Source: Oopsacas minuta
Taxonomy: Eukaryota; Porifera; Hexactinellida; Lyssacinosida; Leucopsacidae
Direction of reading: 5' to 3'
Length of the DNA: 64,000 bases
NCBI GenBank assembly: GCA_024704765.1
Contig: JAKMXF010000307.1
Coordinates: forward strand, 248,001-312,000
Positions 1-9,565 of the stretch are shown here, piece after piece. The position numbers and the translations under genes were made by a program. Below the pieces are notes generated by a model. The model saw only the letters and a program-made list of their open reading frames with translations, searched no databases and was not told where the DNA came from. Within the stretch, counting starts at the first letter, position 1, and each line of letters starts with the position of its first letter.

Positions 1-360
1 ATTGGCTAAATGGATAATGAACCTTGATGCTCATGATAACATCTAAATCATTAAATTTGTAAAGCATATCATTGACCAATCTATGTAGCTGTTAGCTATA
101 GTATTACTCACGAAGTTATTGATTACCAAAACAAATGCACACCACGCAGAAGACCATAAATAAGTCATGGATTGGACGAAACCAGTGTTTTTAATGAGAC
201 TGCGGATCTGAGGACCCATCAAAAATCCCTGCTTTCAGTTTTTGATTGCTCATTCTGGAATGATCTGCAAATGTACTTGAAACTGGGGCCGCCTGTATCT
301 AAAGATTTTACGAACTGCTTCATTAAGCCCAATTTGATGTGGAAGTGAGGAATAATGAGT
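1..360 (-). pseudogene. Unnamed transposon family fragment (HIKLGLMK family)
   Basis: Read on the minus strand, about 355 down to 180 encodes HIKLGLMKQFVK followed by a phenylalanine-rich stretch and a GPQIR motif. The rest reads as a degraded region with INNF and a final MSIKVHY-like segment. This is the block conserved in three longer copies in this window (15.3-17.0, 21.3-23.0 and 62.6-64.0 kb). Stops and frame changes break it, and the C-terminus would lie left of the window. The function is not established; I treat it as a decayed DNA-transposon protein because a longer copy sits between terminal inverted repeats. Confidence 0.55.
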
Positions 361-370
361 TTTTCTCTAG

Positions 371-432
371 AAACCAGTGGCGTCGTGCTCTATGGGCCCG
401 GGGGGGCTCGGGCCCCCCCAAATTTCATGAGC
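371..432. repeat. hAT-like GC-rich terminus (solo end)
   Basis: The stretch opens CAGTGGCGTCGTGCTC and then runs into a G/C-rich inverted block (CCCGGGGGGG then CCCCCCC). Such CAGTGGCG starts are typical of hAT termini. No matching second end or 8-bp duplication was found nearby, so it is a fragment. Confidence 0.35.
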
Positions 433-597
433 GCCTCCAGATAATTTATTTCCCCCTATAGACTAATGCTTTTTGCTTTTGGTCTTGATGCATACTACTG
501 ATAGTTACATCATGTACATAGGCCAACCCTTAATTTTTTGTTTTATATATCAATTTAGAACATTATTTAATTCTTTTTTCCTAACTTTCGTATTTAT

Positions 598-625
598 AGA
601 GTTAGGCATAAGTTCTGCAACATCT
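598..625. repeat. Relic maT-type terminal repeat
   Basis: GTTAGGCATAAGTTCTGCAA closely resembles the terminal repeat of the maT element at 1788 (GGTTGGGCATAAGTTCTGCC). No transposase or second end accompanies it, so it is a solo or decayed end. Confidence 0.35.
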
Positions 626-774
626 CTGAAAGTGATTGCGCAGTTTGTAAAATATCCATATATCAGCATATTCATGTTCAATTCAGTTTTACTAAAAAAC
701 ATTTCTAGACTAATGAATTTACCATCATCTGCCCAGACGTTTATTGTTTGAAATAACAAGAGAAGTACAGTTAC

Positions 775-976
775 CTGAATTAGTGGTCAATTGCGGTACT
801 ACCAAACGACTTGTTGGAATCCAACCTTCAACAAATTCCTTGTTCTTGAACGTGCGAATAAAGGAAAAGTTAGATAAGGATTGATAGAGTACTCTAACAA
901 TATCTCTAGCCTTCAATGCGATACAATCAATTCCATCATATAAAGCTGAATCAATATCAGAAACAACAACAAATAT
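775..976 (-). CDS. Putative host exon encoding an SH3 domain (partial gene)
   Basis: On the minus strand a 202-nt block starts after an acceptor (ACTCCTTAG at 977-984) and ends at a donor (CAG/GTAACT, GT at 773-774). It is open throughout. The translation contains an ALYDG motif, a following acidic turn and DIVRVL, then FSFIRTF and EGWIPTSRLV. These are the ALYDY, diverging-turn and GW-P-SxxL landmarks of SH3 domains, which bind proline-rich peptides in signalling and cytoskeletal proteins. No transposon protein here has an SH3 domain, so a host gene is the better reading. Other exons on the same strand (5305-5379, 32465-32746) might belong to it. The parent gene is not identifiable from one exon. 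Confidence 0.5.
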
Positions 977-984
977 CTAAGGAG

Positions 985-1787
985 TTGTAACGATTATATC
1001 AAACATAATCAAAAAGTGAAGAGTAATTTTACGAAAATAAATTTTCTAAATTTAGGATAGGGCACTAAAAAGAAATTAAATAAGAAGACAAGAAAATCAC
1101 TAAAAGAGAACAGTGGGTAAGTTAATCAAAACACAAAAGATTTCAGTGAACCTTCGAGAAAAATATGATACTCAGTTTTATAACAAATGGTAAGCTGTTA
1201 AATTCACTGGAAAATCCAGGAAGTAGATAGATAAATCCCCACCGGAAAAATTTAGATGATATGGAATAATACTGGTAATGAAAAATAATTCCATAAGACT
1301 GAAATAGTAGGTCTACTTGCAAAGAGTAAGTTTAGGATCGAATCATTCCAATCTCAACCTCGAAATCAATCTTTATCAAGTTCTCAAGTATATTCCTTAA
1401 ATTGGTCTATGGACGGATTCTACGTGAGCTATAACAGTGAGTATGTATAAGTAATAATAGCAAGACGGTATACATATTCCTTATGATACTTATGTCACAG
1501 TTGAATTAAAACAAATAAGTAGAGAATTTCTCTGTATTTTACCTTGTGCTGATACATACAAATATTCATCTACACCACAAGACAGTGTAAGTAAACATAC
1601 AATCGACAACTCTCCAAGCCAAATGAGTAGTACTAAATTAAAGAAAAAAATCGAAATTGAAGGGACATGTGAGCAAAAAGGGAAGTAATAGTGGATTCGT
1701 CGAGGCGGTGAAGGATTAATTGTACTCTAGGGGAAGGTAAGTGTATTAAAGAAGTAAGGAGGGAATATATTATTGATATGGAATATA
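985..1787. other. AT-rich stretch, nothing supported
   Basis: No coding frame with motif or splice support, and no terminal repeats, were recognised between the SH3 exon and the maT element. Confidence 0.5.
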
Positions 1788-3099
1788 CAGGGTTGGGCAT
1801 AAGTTCTGCCACATTTTTAAATAACTATATTTTCCGATTGATATATTGTATTATGTTGAAATTCGGTATGTACTACTTAAATATAGTATATAGATTCGCA
1901 GATACGTTAATTATTCGATGTATCCTCCTTTTCTTTCAATTACAGCCTTTAGTCTCTTAGGGAAGGCCTCTACAGCGGCACGGAGTATTTCTTGGGGTAT
2001 TCTCTCCCATTCTCGACACAAAGACTTTTTCAGAGAGTCTATATTGGTGTGAGACTTCAAACATGCCCTCGTTTCCAAAATGGACCAGATAGAATAATCC
2101 ATTGGATTTAAATCGGGGCTGTATGGTGGCCATTCTTCCTTTTGAATAAAATATGGATTATTGCTTCGAAGCCAGGCCTGAGTGGCATTCGATGTGTGGG
2201 CTGGAGCACCATCTTGTTGGAACACGAAAGGTTTCCCAGAAAACATAGTTTTAGAGAGATCTTGTATTACAGGTTCTAAAATAAGCTCACGATAGGTTCG
2301 GGTGTAGATTTTTACGCCAGCAGGCACGAATATGAGTGGTGTCCGGCCAATTGATGATATTCCCGCCCAAACCATGACTGAAAGTGGCTTTTGTATACGG
2401 CTGACATATCGAAGTTCTTCTGAGATAGAAGAAATTGAGGATGAGATGATGCGATCATTTTGAGGGTTCGTTGCTTCCTCAATGGTGAATAATTTCTCAT
2501 CTGAGAATAGGAATGAATTGAGACCATGGATCGCGTTCCTCTTAAGAAGTCCCTTGCTTCTCGATGCTCTTTTTGCCTTCACTAGGGTCGTGATGTGATG
2601 GACTCTCTTTCTCTTGAAAGAGCGCATATGCAAGTCATTTTTAACAACTCGTCCGATTGATCTACGTGAAACTCTTAGTTCTTTGGCCATTTTGCTCATT
2701 AACCGGCGGGGATTTCGGCGAATTCGTTGACGTACTACTTTTTTAAGCCTTTGAGTCGTTACAGACCGTGGACGGCCAGATCTTGGTTTATCAGTAATCC
2801 CGCCGGTCACTTCATACCGCTTAATAGTTCGAGTAATGAACTTCCTTCTGCTATTAGGGAACTTCAGAAGATTGAAGATTTCTGAAGGATTTTTCCTGCT
2901 TGAAATAATTCAATGATTTTCGACCTCTCTTGCTTCATGACCAATTATCGCTTCAAAAGGCTAAGATAATATAAAATTTCAGGGAAAGAGTGAAAAATAT
3001 ATATTATAACAAAGTTTGAGCTAAATGACAGATACAAGTAACTAATGGAATAATTTTGGCTGGATTATAATATTGTGGCAGAACTTATGCCCAACCCTG
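1788..3099 (-). mobile_element. maT-type (DD37D) Tc1/mariner element
   Basis: The element is 1,312 bp with 26-bp inverted ends (CAGGGTTGGGCATAAGTTCT at the left, reverse complement ending 3099). TA target duplications flank it at 1786-1787 and 3100-3101. It encodes one transposase on the minus strand. The near-perfect ends suggest fairly recent insertion. TA targets and about 1.3 kb length are standard for the Tc1/mariner superfamily. Confidence 0.93.
1911..2938 (-). pseudogene. maT transposase, one frameshift near the N-terminus
   Basis: The enzyme cuts and pastes the surrounding element. The frame from 2810 gives 299 residues, but homologous coding continues upstream to an ATG at 2938 (MKQERSKIIELFQAGK). 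The two parts are joined by a one-base loss in an A-run near 2890-2894. In order: N-terminal helix-turn-helix, a GRPRS linker, a second HTH around RRNPRRLMSKMAKEL, and the catalytic core. The core has SDEKLF (first D), QQDGAPAHT (second D) and SPDLNPMD (third D). There are 37 residues between the second and third acids, the DD37D signature of the maT clade. All three acids are present, so the frameshift is the only clear lesion. Confidence 0.9.
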
Positions 3100-3364
3100 T
3101 ACATGCTTATATTCGCGATGTATTTCCTTTTGAGATTATGAATGCCAAAGTTATAGAAATAAGATGACAAATTCTTCATTACAACTATGTTTAAAGTTAA
3201 AAACCTAATTTCACACCCATATAACTAACCAGAAACCAATTATGTTATTGTCATTAAGATCATGCAACCTCAAGTATCCGCCAAACCAAAACAATATACA
3301 TTGAAAGCACTATATATGTATGTGCATACAGGATGAAACTTTCACTAACTAAAATACTATAGCT

Positions 3365-4234
3365 ATGACATCAAAGAAACGAAAGTATAATAATGATTAC
3401 CTTTAACTGGGATTTACAAGCAATCACAATTGGACGAATACAAAAACCACAATGCGTGATTTGTCACAATGTATTCGCAACTGATCGCATAAGGCTAAAT
3501 ACACTTATGGCACATTGTGAGTGTTCACCCAATATATGACACAAAGTTCTGAAAACTATTGCAAGAGCAAGACATTTTCGATATCATCTTTATCTACATT
3601 CAATCTCCTAATAGTGATTGGAAGAAACTAGTTTTCTGCACTCCAAATAAAGCACCAGTTATGATGGAAAGAAGACAAGAGTCATTATCCTGTCTAAAGA
3701 TATAGCACCAAACATGATTTTAAATCATTGGTGAATCCACAGACAAGTGTTATCATCGCAAACAATGCCAGAGGAACTATCAACAATCTTCAATAAAGTC
3801 CATCCCATTAGCAATATAAATTTTTAGTCCGTGGCCAAAAGAATTGGAACACAAAATCATTAATGACACATGTGGCGTATGGCACAATGCGACCATATAC
3901 GTACTGAATTATCTGAAATATATCAGGAAAGGCGATTGTAATAATATAAGTAATGATCGAAATAAGTCACAGATGTTTGAAATGATCTTCAACTGATGCA
4001 ACTAAAGTAAATACATATTTGTGCTATGTGTTAATTCTGGCAGAGTGTTCCAATACTTTTGGCCAAGGAGTGCGTACATATTATTAATAAACTTCATCAA
4101 TCAACTAAAATATATTAAATATTTATTCAGTTCACAAATTAGAAAATCTATTAGACAATGTCTTTCGAGAAGGGGGGAACACTTGATAAATCTTGCCAAA
4201 GGTGGCATTGTTCTAAAAAGTTTGGGAACCACTG
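3365..4234 (+). pseudogene. BED-finger hAT transposase relic, internally deleted
   Basis: At 3370-3560 a frame begins KKRKYNNDY and carries CVIC plus a degraded BED finger, matching the N-terminus of the hAT at 28131. About 3605-3825 then reads WKKLVFCT...APVM and IHRQVLSSQTMPEEL, the region after the second catalytic acid. The intervening portion is deleted and several stops are present. A 248-bp MITE interrupts it at 3827. The right end AAAAAGTTTGGGAACCACTG stops at 4234 and is a typical hAT terminus. No left terminus was recognised. Confidence 0.65.
3827..4074. mobile_element. 248-bp Tc1-like MITE, copy 1
   Basis: Inverted ends GTGGCCAAAAGAATTGGAACAC (left, from 3831) and GTGTTCCAATACTTTTGGCC (right, to 4064) bound a non-coding insert of about 248 bp, with TA at or near both borders. 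Copies at 47040-47289 and, split by an inversion, at 37252/39292 share ends and length. It sits inside a hAT relic. Confidence 0.75.
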
Positions 4235-4242
4235 GGTTAAAG

Positions 4243-5240
4243 TAAGACTCGGTTGAAATCGTTAGGACTCGATTCAGTTCTGCGGGACCTGATAACTATG
4301 CAATAGAGGGTGCATGAAATATTAGAAGGAGTGACTTTATCGAAGTTAAGGGTTCTGATATGCAATCCGTTGTATGTGCCACTTTTGGACACATTTGAAG
4401 GCGCCAGAATTCAAAATTGCTACATCCCGGGGACATTTATGTGATGGTAGGGAAAAAATAATCCCATTATATCAAGGGACCACTCAAAAGAATTGTAATA
4501 ATTTCCTGATTACCAATATTTACCAACATTTGTTTCGATACTAACTTGATGAGTTATATGAAAGTAAACACCTTCAAACTGTGAACAAAGTGGTACATAT
4601 TAATGGGTGCATCACACAACTGAACCTCGATGATGTGGTTCCCCTTCGAAAAACTACAAGCAGACACTAGTGTAGCTTCGTACAAAATTTGATGCTTTTA
4701 TACGACTTGTTACAGTTTCAGCGCTAACTTTCTTGAATATTACCATTTGGTAATTGTTAATATAGCAATATTTCATCAATAATTGTAGTAATTAATTTTG
4801 ACCTGTTCAATTCAAGACAAGTAACCATCCAAATAATCTAACCATATTTGATAGGAAATCAACGCTCATTTGATGTTGTACACCTATATTAACTCATCCC
4901 TTCGAGCTTGGCTGTGGCATTTGTACTTCTTGTCATGAAACATTTGGTCAAATACAAACTGATTAATGTACATAGTACACAGTTTGAATAATACCATTTA
5001 ACAAATGGTAATATACATGACATCTTGGAGGTGTGAGTATATTCCAATGTATAAGGTGAGGGTCTGTGTATTTTGTTCATAGTTTCTGGTTGATGATGGG
5101 AATTCTGTTGCGATTAATTGATCATGACTCATAATTGTGCTTATGTGATTTTCGAACTATTTTAATGTGGACCTGAGCATATATATCGCTTTCAGTAATT
5201 GTTGATTACTGTGTTTCATTAATATTTTTGTTAAGACCAT
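4243..5240. other. No supported gene
   Basis: AT-rich sequence. The short frames have no motif or splice support. Confidence 0.4.
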
Positions 5241-5247
5241 TATTTTA

Positions 5248-5276
5248 TAGACTGCTGCCCTCGGTTCGATTCCCAC
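5248..5276 (+). repeat. tRNA-derived fragment (possible SINE piece)
   Basis: GGTTCGATTCCCACCTGCC matches the RNA polymerase III B-box and the 3' half of a tRNA, followed by a T-rich stretch. No convincing A-box or cloverleaf 5' half lies upstream, so this is not a tRNA gene. It may be a SINE remnant. Confidence 0.35.
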
Positions 5277-5304
5277 CTGCCTTTTTTCTTTTCTTGTAGA
5301 ATAC

Positions 5305-5379
5305 CTGAAACTGACAAACTTCAAAATATCCTTGAAATTCTCCCTGATTTCAATATACACATCTCCAACATTGGCAAAG
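5305..5379 (-). CDS. Candidate short host exon (identity unknown)
   Basis: A 75-nt block on the minus strand lies between an acceptor (ACCAGATTACAG/C) and a donor (TTTCAG/GTATTC). It is open in the frame FANVGDVYIEIRENFKDILK. The pattern vaguely recalls a segment of a RhoGEF or BAR helix, but it is too short to assign. Same strand as the SH3 exon at 775-976 and the exon at 32465-32746. Confidence 0.3.
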
Positions 5380-6206
5380 CTGTAATCTGGTAGAGTTAGG
5401 CTGTACTAGAGCGGAGCTTTGTATATTTTCTCTGACTACAAAGTAGATATTCGTCATAGATAATATATTTCAACATTCAACATCTGGCATCTGCATTAAG
5501 TGTATATACAGATACTATTATGTGTGAACGACTTTGAGTGATCATAAATCTCGCAAAGCTAATCCTAGTCCCCAGAACACAAACGATACATGGACCGGAG
5601 GGGAGAGAAATCGCTAGCGTTATGAACTAGAGGCAGAAATTGCAGGTGTGTTATCGACGCTAGTTTTTGTGGTTCTGAGAAATAGATTTCTAGCGATTCA
5701 GAAAACAAAAGAAATTTGGTTTACAGACGGTACACATGAAACGAAAGTTTTCACGATATTTCGCTAAATAAGCCCCTGGGCTATAGAAGGCTCAAAGAGG
5801 CCAATTGTTGTGGTTAAAATGAATCATCACCCTCTATAAAATCATTTTTCAATGAAATATGAGCATAATTTGAGTATGCAACAAATTAAGATTAGAATTT
5901 CCGATAAATCTTTGTATTCTCAACATAATAATAGACAAATAAACGAATAATGGACAAGAAAATTAAGCACCTGGGCGTATTAGAAACACGACATAAGTTA
6001 TACCGAGTACCAGGAAACAAAAAGGATGAGATAAATTTAGAACTATGGCCTTTCTACTATAGGTGATATTTTGGTGACTATCCTTAGGGGGAGACGAATA
6101 TCATTAGAAAGGTCCCTATATCCCTAGAGTTTTCAGAATGGAGGGTCCTAAATACTTGTCTCCAAACGAGCTTTCATCGTGGGGAAATTCTTTCTTATAT
6201 AACATG
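5380..6206. other. No supported gene
   Basis: AT-rich sequence with a few short inverted motifs (TCGCTAGCG/CGCTAG near 5611-5695). Nothing coding was recognised. Confidence 0.4.
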
Positions 6207-6445
6207 CGTTAGCCCAGGGGCGTAGATCCCGGGGGGTGGGGGATGCTCTATGTAATCATCCCCCTACATTTTAACTTTTGAGATACGTCTACAGGGTGTA
6301 ACGTTATTATTGCTCTCAAATCTTTTGAGTTTCAGCAGATTATCCTCTTGTTACATTCAAATTTCACTGTTCTCGAGTATGTTTTCAAAGATATTAATCT
6401 GAGATTTCATTCCCCATCTACTCATTGAAATATATGTTATAAAAT

Positions 6446-6819
6446 CAGGGTTGATAAAATCATGATTTTTAACAATATCAAAAAATCGGATTTTTTGAAT
6501 TTAATTGGATTTTTTGTTTCAATCTGATTGTGTATGACAACTGAATGAACCATCCGGGTTAATATGAACATTTGTTCATTATGAACAACCCCCTCAGGTC
6601 CCAATTCCTCGGCTTACATAAGATTTGTATTAAGCCAAGTCATTATGAAGGGGTTCAGAAAAGCGATCCTGACCGTACAAATAAATAGATTTTCGATAGG
6701 TATACATAATAATATCAGAATGGACATAATCAGCTTGAGAAAAATATACCAACAAAATATTGTATTTTAATAAGATATTCTGATACAACTCGGATTTTGA
6801 TTTAAATCAAACAACCCTG
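6446..6819. mobile_element. hAT MITE inside the outer hAT
   Basis: Ends CAGGGTTGATAAAATC and, reverse complement, CAGGGTTGTTTGATTTAAAT bound 374 bp. The flanks are GTTATAAAAT and GTTATAAT, which look like one 8-bp duplication with two added A bases. No coding frame. Confidence 0.6.
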
Positions 6820-7361
6820 GTTATAATCCAGTTAGATGTATACTTGTAACAATCTCTATCGTGCTTATTAATAATTCGCACTCGTAGAGTCTCTTCGAAA
6901 ATAATTTATACTGTAATCTAGATATATTAATCAATAGGTTCTTTTCACACTACCAAGTATAAAGTATATTATATAGACTATGATCTATGTTCTTAGCTTG
7001 TTTTATTATTGTCTATCTTTTTGTCGAGTTAGGAAGTCTAATGATTACGATTATGGCATATTCATATTTGTCATATGTAGAAAAGGGAATACCGACAATT
7101 CGCACCACGACAATTCGCGCCTGATTTGATTGGTCAATTGATTCCGAATATGATTTTTAGCATTGTATGATCAATTTTGTTGTTATTTATGTACATAAAG
7201 TAAAGAAATTTCAAAAAGTTCGTATATTTTAACGGCTACAGAGATAATCGAGTGTTCGAATAGCATATCGTGAATATTCGCCTTAGAGAGTGACTTTCAA
7301 AGCATACATAGGATACTTAGTAATACACAACACAAATTATCGGTTGATTAGGAGTAACCTA

Positions 7362-7399
7362 GGCGCCCGAAAGGTGCCTAATGAGGACGCTTCGTGTCC
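7362..7399. other. Paired GC-rich hairpins in MULE left flank
   Basis: GGCGCCCGAAAGGTGCC and GGACGCTTCGTGTCC can each form a short stem with a small loop. They stand out from AT-rich surroundings and recur in MULE copy B at 51936-51973. The role is unknown; it could be an RNA structure or a protein-binding site. Confidence 0.5.
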
Positions 7400-8192
7400 A
7401 CAACCGCGTACCGCAAGGAAGAGTAGCTTGTATATGTTGAATTTTTGAACCATACAAGTAGTAAAGTATGGATTGCACAATCTGTGATCAAAGAATTTAT
7501 CCATACATTTGGAAAAAATATAAATAAAATCATTCCTGATTTATCATAATACAATTTGAAGCTGTTCTTCTATGGAAAATCTTTCTTATATTTCCCTACA
7601 TTGAGCTGGCCTAACTCAAAATTGCTACTTAAATTCCTTTAATAATACGGTGGACTCCGCTTAATAGAGCCACCGGTTAATCTGGCAAACCCCTTTATCC
7701 AATAAATTTAGGTGATAATTCAATCTCTGGATGGGTATTGTTTCGGATAAGTAAACTAGCCATCCACTTTTAAATATTGGCCTTGCTGGGATAGATCGGA
7801 ATGATATTTGTAACAGATATTTTGTTTATTTAACTTATAATCATGATATCACGTACGTCATGATTAAATGAACTTAATACCCCTACACAATTATCCTACA
7901 AAATGGGGACACAAGGATACTGCCAATAGGATATCCAATTCAGGCATTAAGTGTTACGTAAAGTTTGAATCACCGCGTTCGTGCCAGGAAATTAACCCTT
8001 TAGGTTTTTATTCGATAACAAGTCAGATGAATCAAGTCAAGTCATAAATAAACTATATTTAATGTCTAATATGCATGTGTGTACAAACTAATTGAATAAA
8101 AATAATGATAAATATAATAAAAATAAGAAAATAAATAATTATGATAACTTAAAATAATATATATAAAGAGAGTTGTAGGAGAAAGATCAAGT

Positions 8193-8247
8193 GAGGTGCA
8201 GCCACCACATCATAACCACTGTCCTTCTTCCATAGTAGCTGCACCTC
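8193..8247. repeat. Hairpin before left-arm transposase, copy A
   Basis: GAGGTGCAGCCACC and GTAGCTGCACCTC form an imperfect stem around a 27-base loop. In copy B the equivalent stem at 54791-54845 is perfect. It lies just upstream of the GGAGA repeat and reading frame. Confidence 0.7.
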
Positions 8248-8248
8248 A

Positions 8249-9565
8249 ATGGAGAGGATAGAGGAGAGGAGAGGAGAGGAGAGGAGAGGAGAGGAGAGGA
8301 GTGGAGTGAGAAGAGAAAGAGATGTGACGCATTGGTTGTGTGAGCAAAGAGGGGTGTGCAAAGCAAGAGTTCATACCAAAGGGATGGTGATAGTCAAGCG
8401 CACGAATGAGCACTCCCATGGGCCTGACGAGCAGGCAGCGGACTGTTGTGAAGCGAAGGCAGGCATGAAGAGGAAAGCACGGGAGTCCCAGGATAGCACA
8501 CACCACATAGTGGGCGAGAGTTTGCTAACAGCATCAGAGGGTACTGCTGCTAAACTCCCCAAACTGGACAGCCTGAAGCGGACGATACAACGCCAACGTG
8601 CTAGTGTACTTGCAGCTCCAGCACAGCCTACCACTCTAGCAGAGCTAGCTCTACCAGCAGTCTACCAGCAGACAGCCAAGAGAGAACAGTTCTTACTCTA
8701 CTACTCTGGTGCAGACGATGTACACAGATTCCTCATCTTCGGGACACAACACAACCTCGGGATGCTACGGCGAAGCAAGATCTGGCTAGCTGATGGCACC
8801 TTCAAGACGGCGCCTCCCCTCTTCGCCCAGCTGTATGTGGTGCATGGACTTCGTGGAGGAGATGATCCTATGAAGACCGGCCATCTGTTACCGAGCCTGT
8901 TCGTGCTACTGCCCAACAAGACGGAGGCTGCCTACCTGAGGATGTGGGAACAGATCCGCCTACTGTGTCCACTTGCCCAGCCTCAACAGATGCTCCTGGA
9001 CTTTGAGAAGGGCGCGATTACCAGCTTTGAGCATGTCTGGCCTAACACAGTAGTGAAGTGCTGCCTCTTCCACCTCACACAGAATATCTGGCGACATGTG
9101 CAGTCTGTAGGGATGCAGTCTGCCTACACACATGACGAAGAGTTGGCTATGCGCATCCGGAGGATACCAGCCCTTGCTTTTGCTCGACCAGCAGACGTAC
9201 CCGTTCTGTTTGATCAAGTGGCAATGGACCTCCCCCTTACGCCTGGAATAGGCGAACTAGTCGACTACTTTGAGAGGACGTATATCGGCCGCACAGTTGC
9301 CAGCGGATACCATGTAGCGGCGACGTACCCTATTCACCTGTGGAACAACCACATCGGCACGCCCTTAGGACTCCCCCGTACAACCAACGCCGTAGAGGCA
9401 TGGCACCGCAGCTTCAATGCCACTGTCGGCTGCCATCACCCTACCATATGGAAGTTCATCCTCTCACTCAAGCGTGAGCAGAGCCTAGTGGAGGTGCGGC
9501 ATACTAACTACCTCGTTGGCAAGCCACCATGCACCAACCAAGCGGAGGCGGTCCCAACAGAGTGA
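8249..9565 (+). CDS. MULE transposase, left arm of copy A (5'-altered)
   Basis: A 438-residue frame. Its first 26 residues come from the GGAGA repeat and replace the start of the FLYWCH zinc finger, though the finger's later part (WLCEQRGVCKARV...EHSH) remains. The MULE DDE core follows: IWLADGTFK (first D), LLDFEKG (second D), a KCC-x2-H metal-binding motif, and TTNAVEAWH (catalytic E). MULE transposases excise and insert the element. The frame ends at PCTNQAEAVPTE because of a 7-base difference from the longer C-terminus preserved at 56235. Start choice is uncertain because the ATG lies in non-homologous leader sequence. Diagnostic residues match the other arm of copy A rather than copy B. 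Confidence 0.82.
   Translation: MERIEERRGEERRGEERSGVRRERDVTHWLCEQRGVCKARVHTKGMVIVKRTNEHSHGPDEQAADCCEAKAGMKRKARESQDSTHHIVGESLLTASEGTAAKLPKLDSLKRTIQRQRASVLAAPAQPTTLAELALPAVYQQTAKREQFLLYYSGADDVHRFLIFGTQHNLGMLRRSKIWLADGTFKTAPPLFAQLYVVHGLRGGDDPMKTGHLLPSLFVLLPNKTEAAYLRMWEQIRLLCPLAQPQQMLLDFEKGAITSFEHVWPNTVVKCCLFHLTQNIWRHVQSVGMQSAYTHDEELAMRIRRIPALAFARPADVPVLFDQVAMDLPLTPGIGELVDYFERTYIGRTVASGYHVAATYPIHLWNNHIGTPLGLPRTTNAVEAWHRSFNATVGCHHPTIWKFILSLKREQSLVEVRHTNYLVGKPPCTNQAEAVPTE
8251..8310 (+). repeat. GGAGA tandem repeat at left-arm 5' end, copy A
   Basis: About nine units of GGAGA/GAGGA lie between the hairpin and the palindrome arm. They are translated in frame as an Arg/Glu-rich leader (EERRGEERRGEER) of the left-arm transposase. 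Copy B has fewer units at the same place (54849-54885). Confidence 0.85.

Noticed and set aside
5205-5276. tRNA gene
   Set aside because: Only the B-box half is present; no A-box or acceptor stem pairing.
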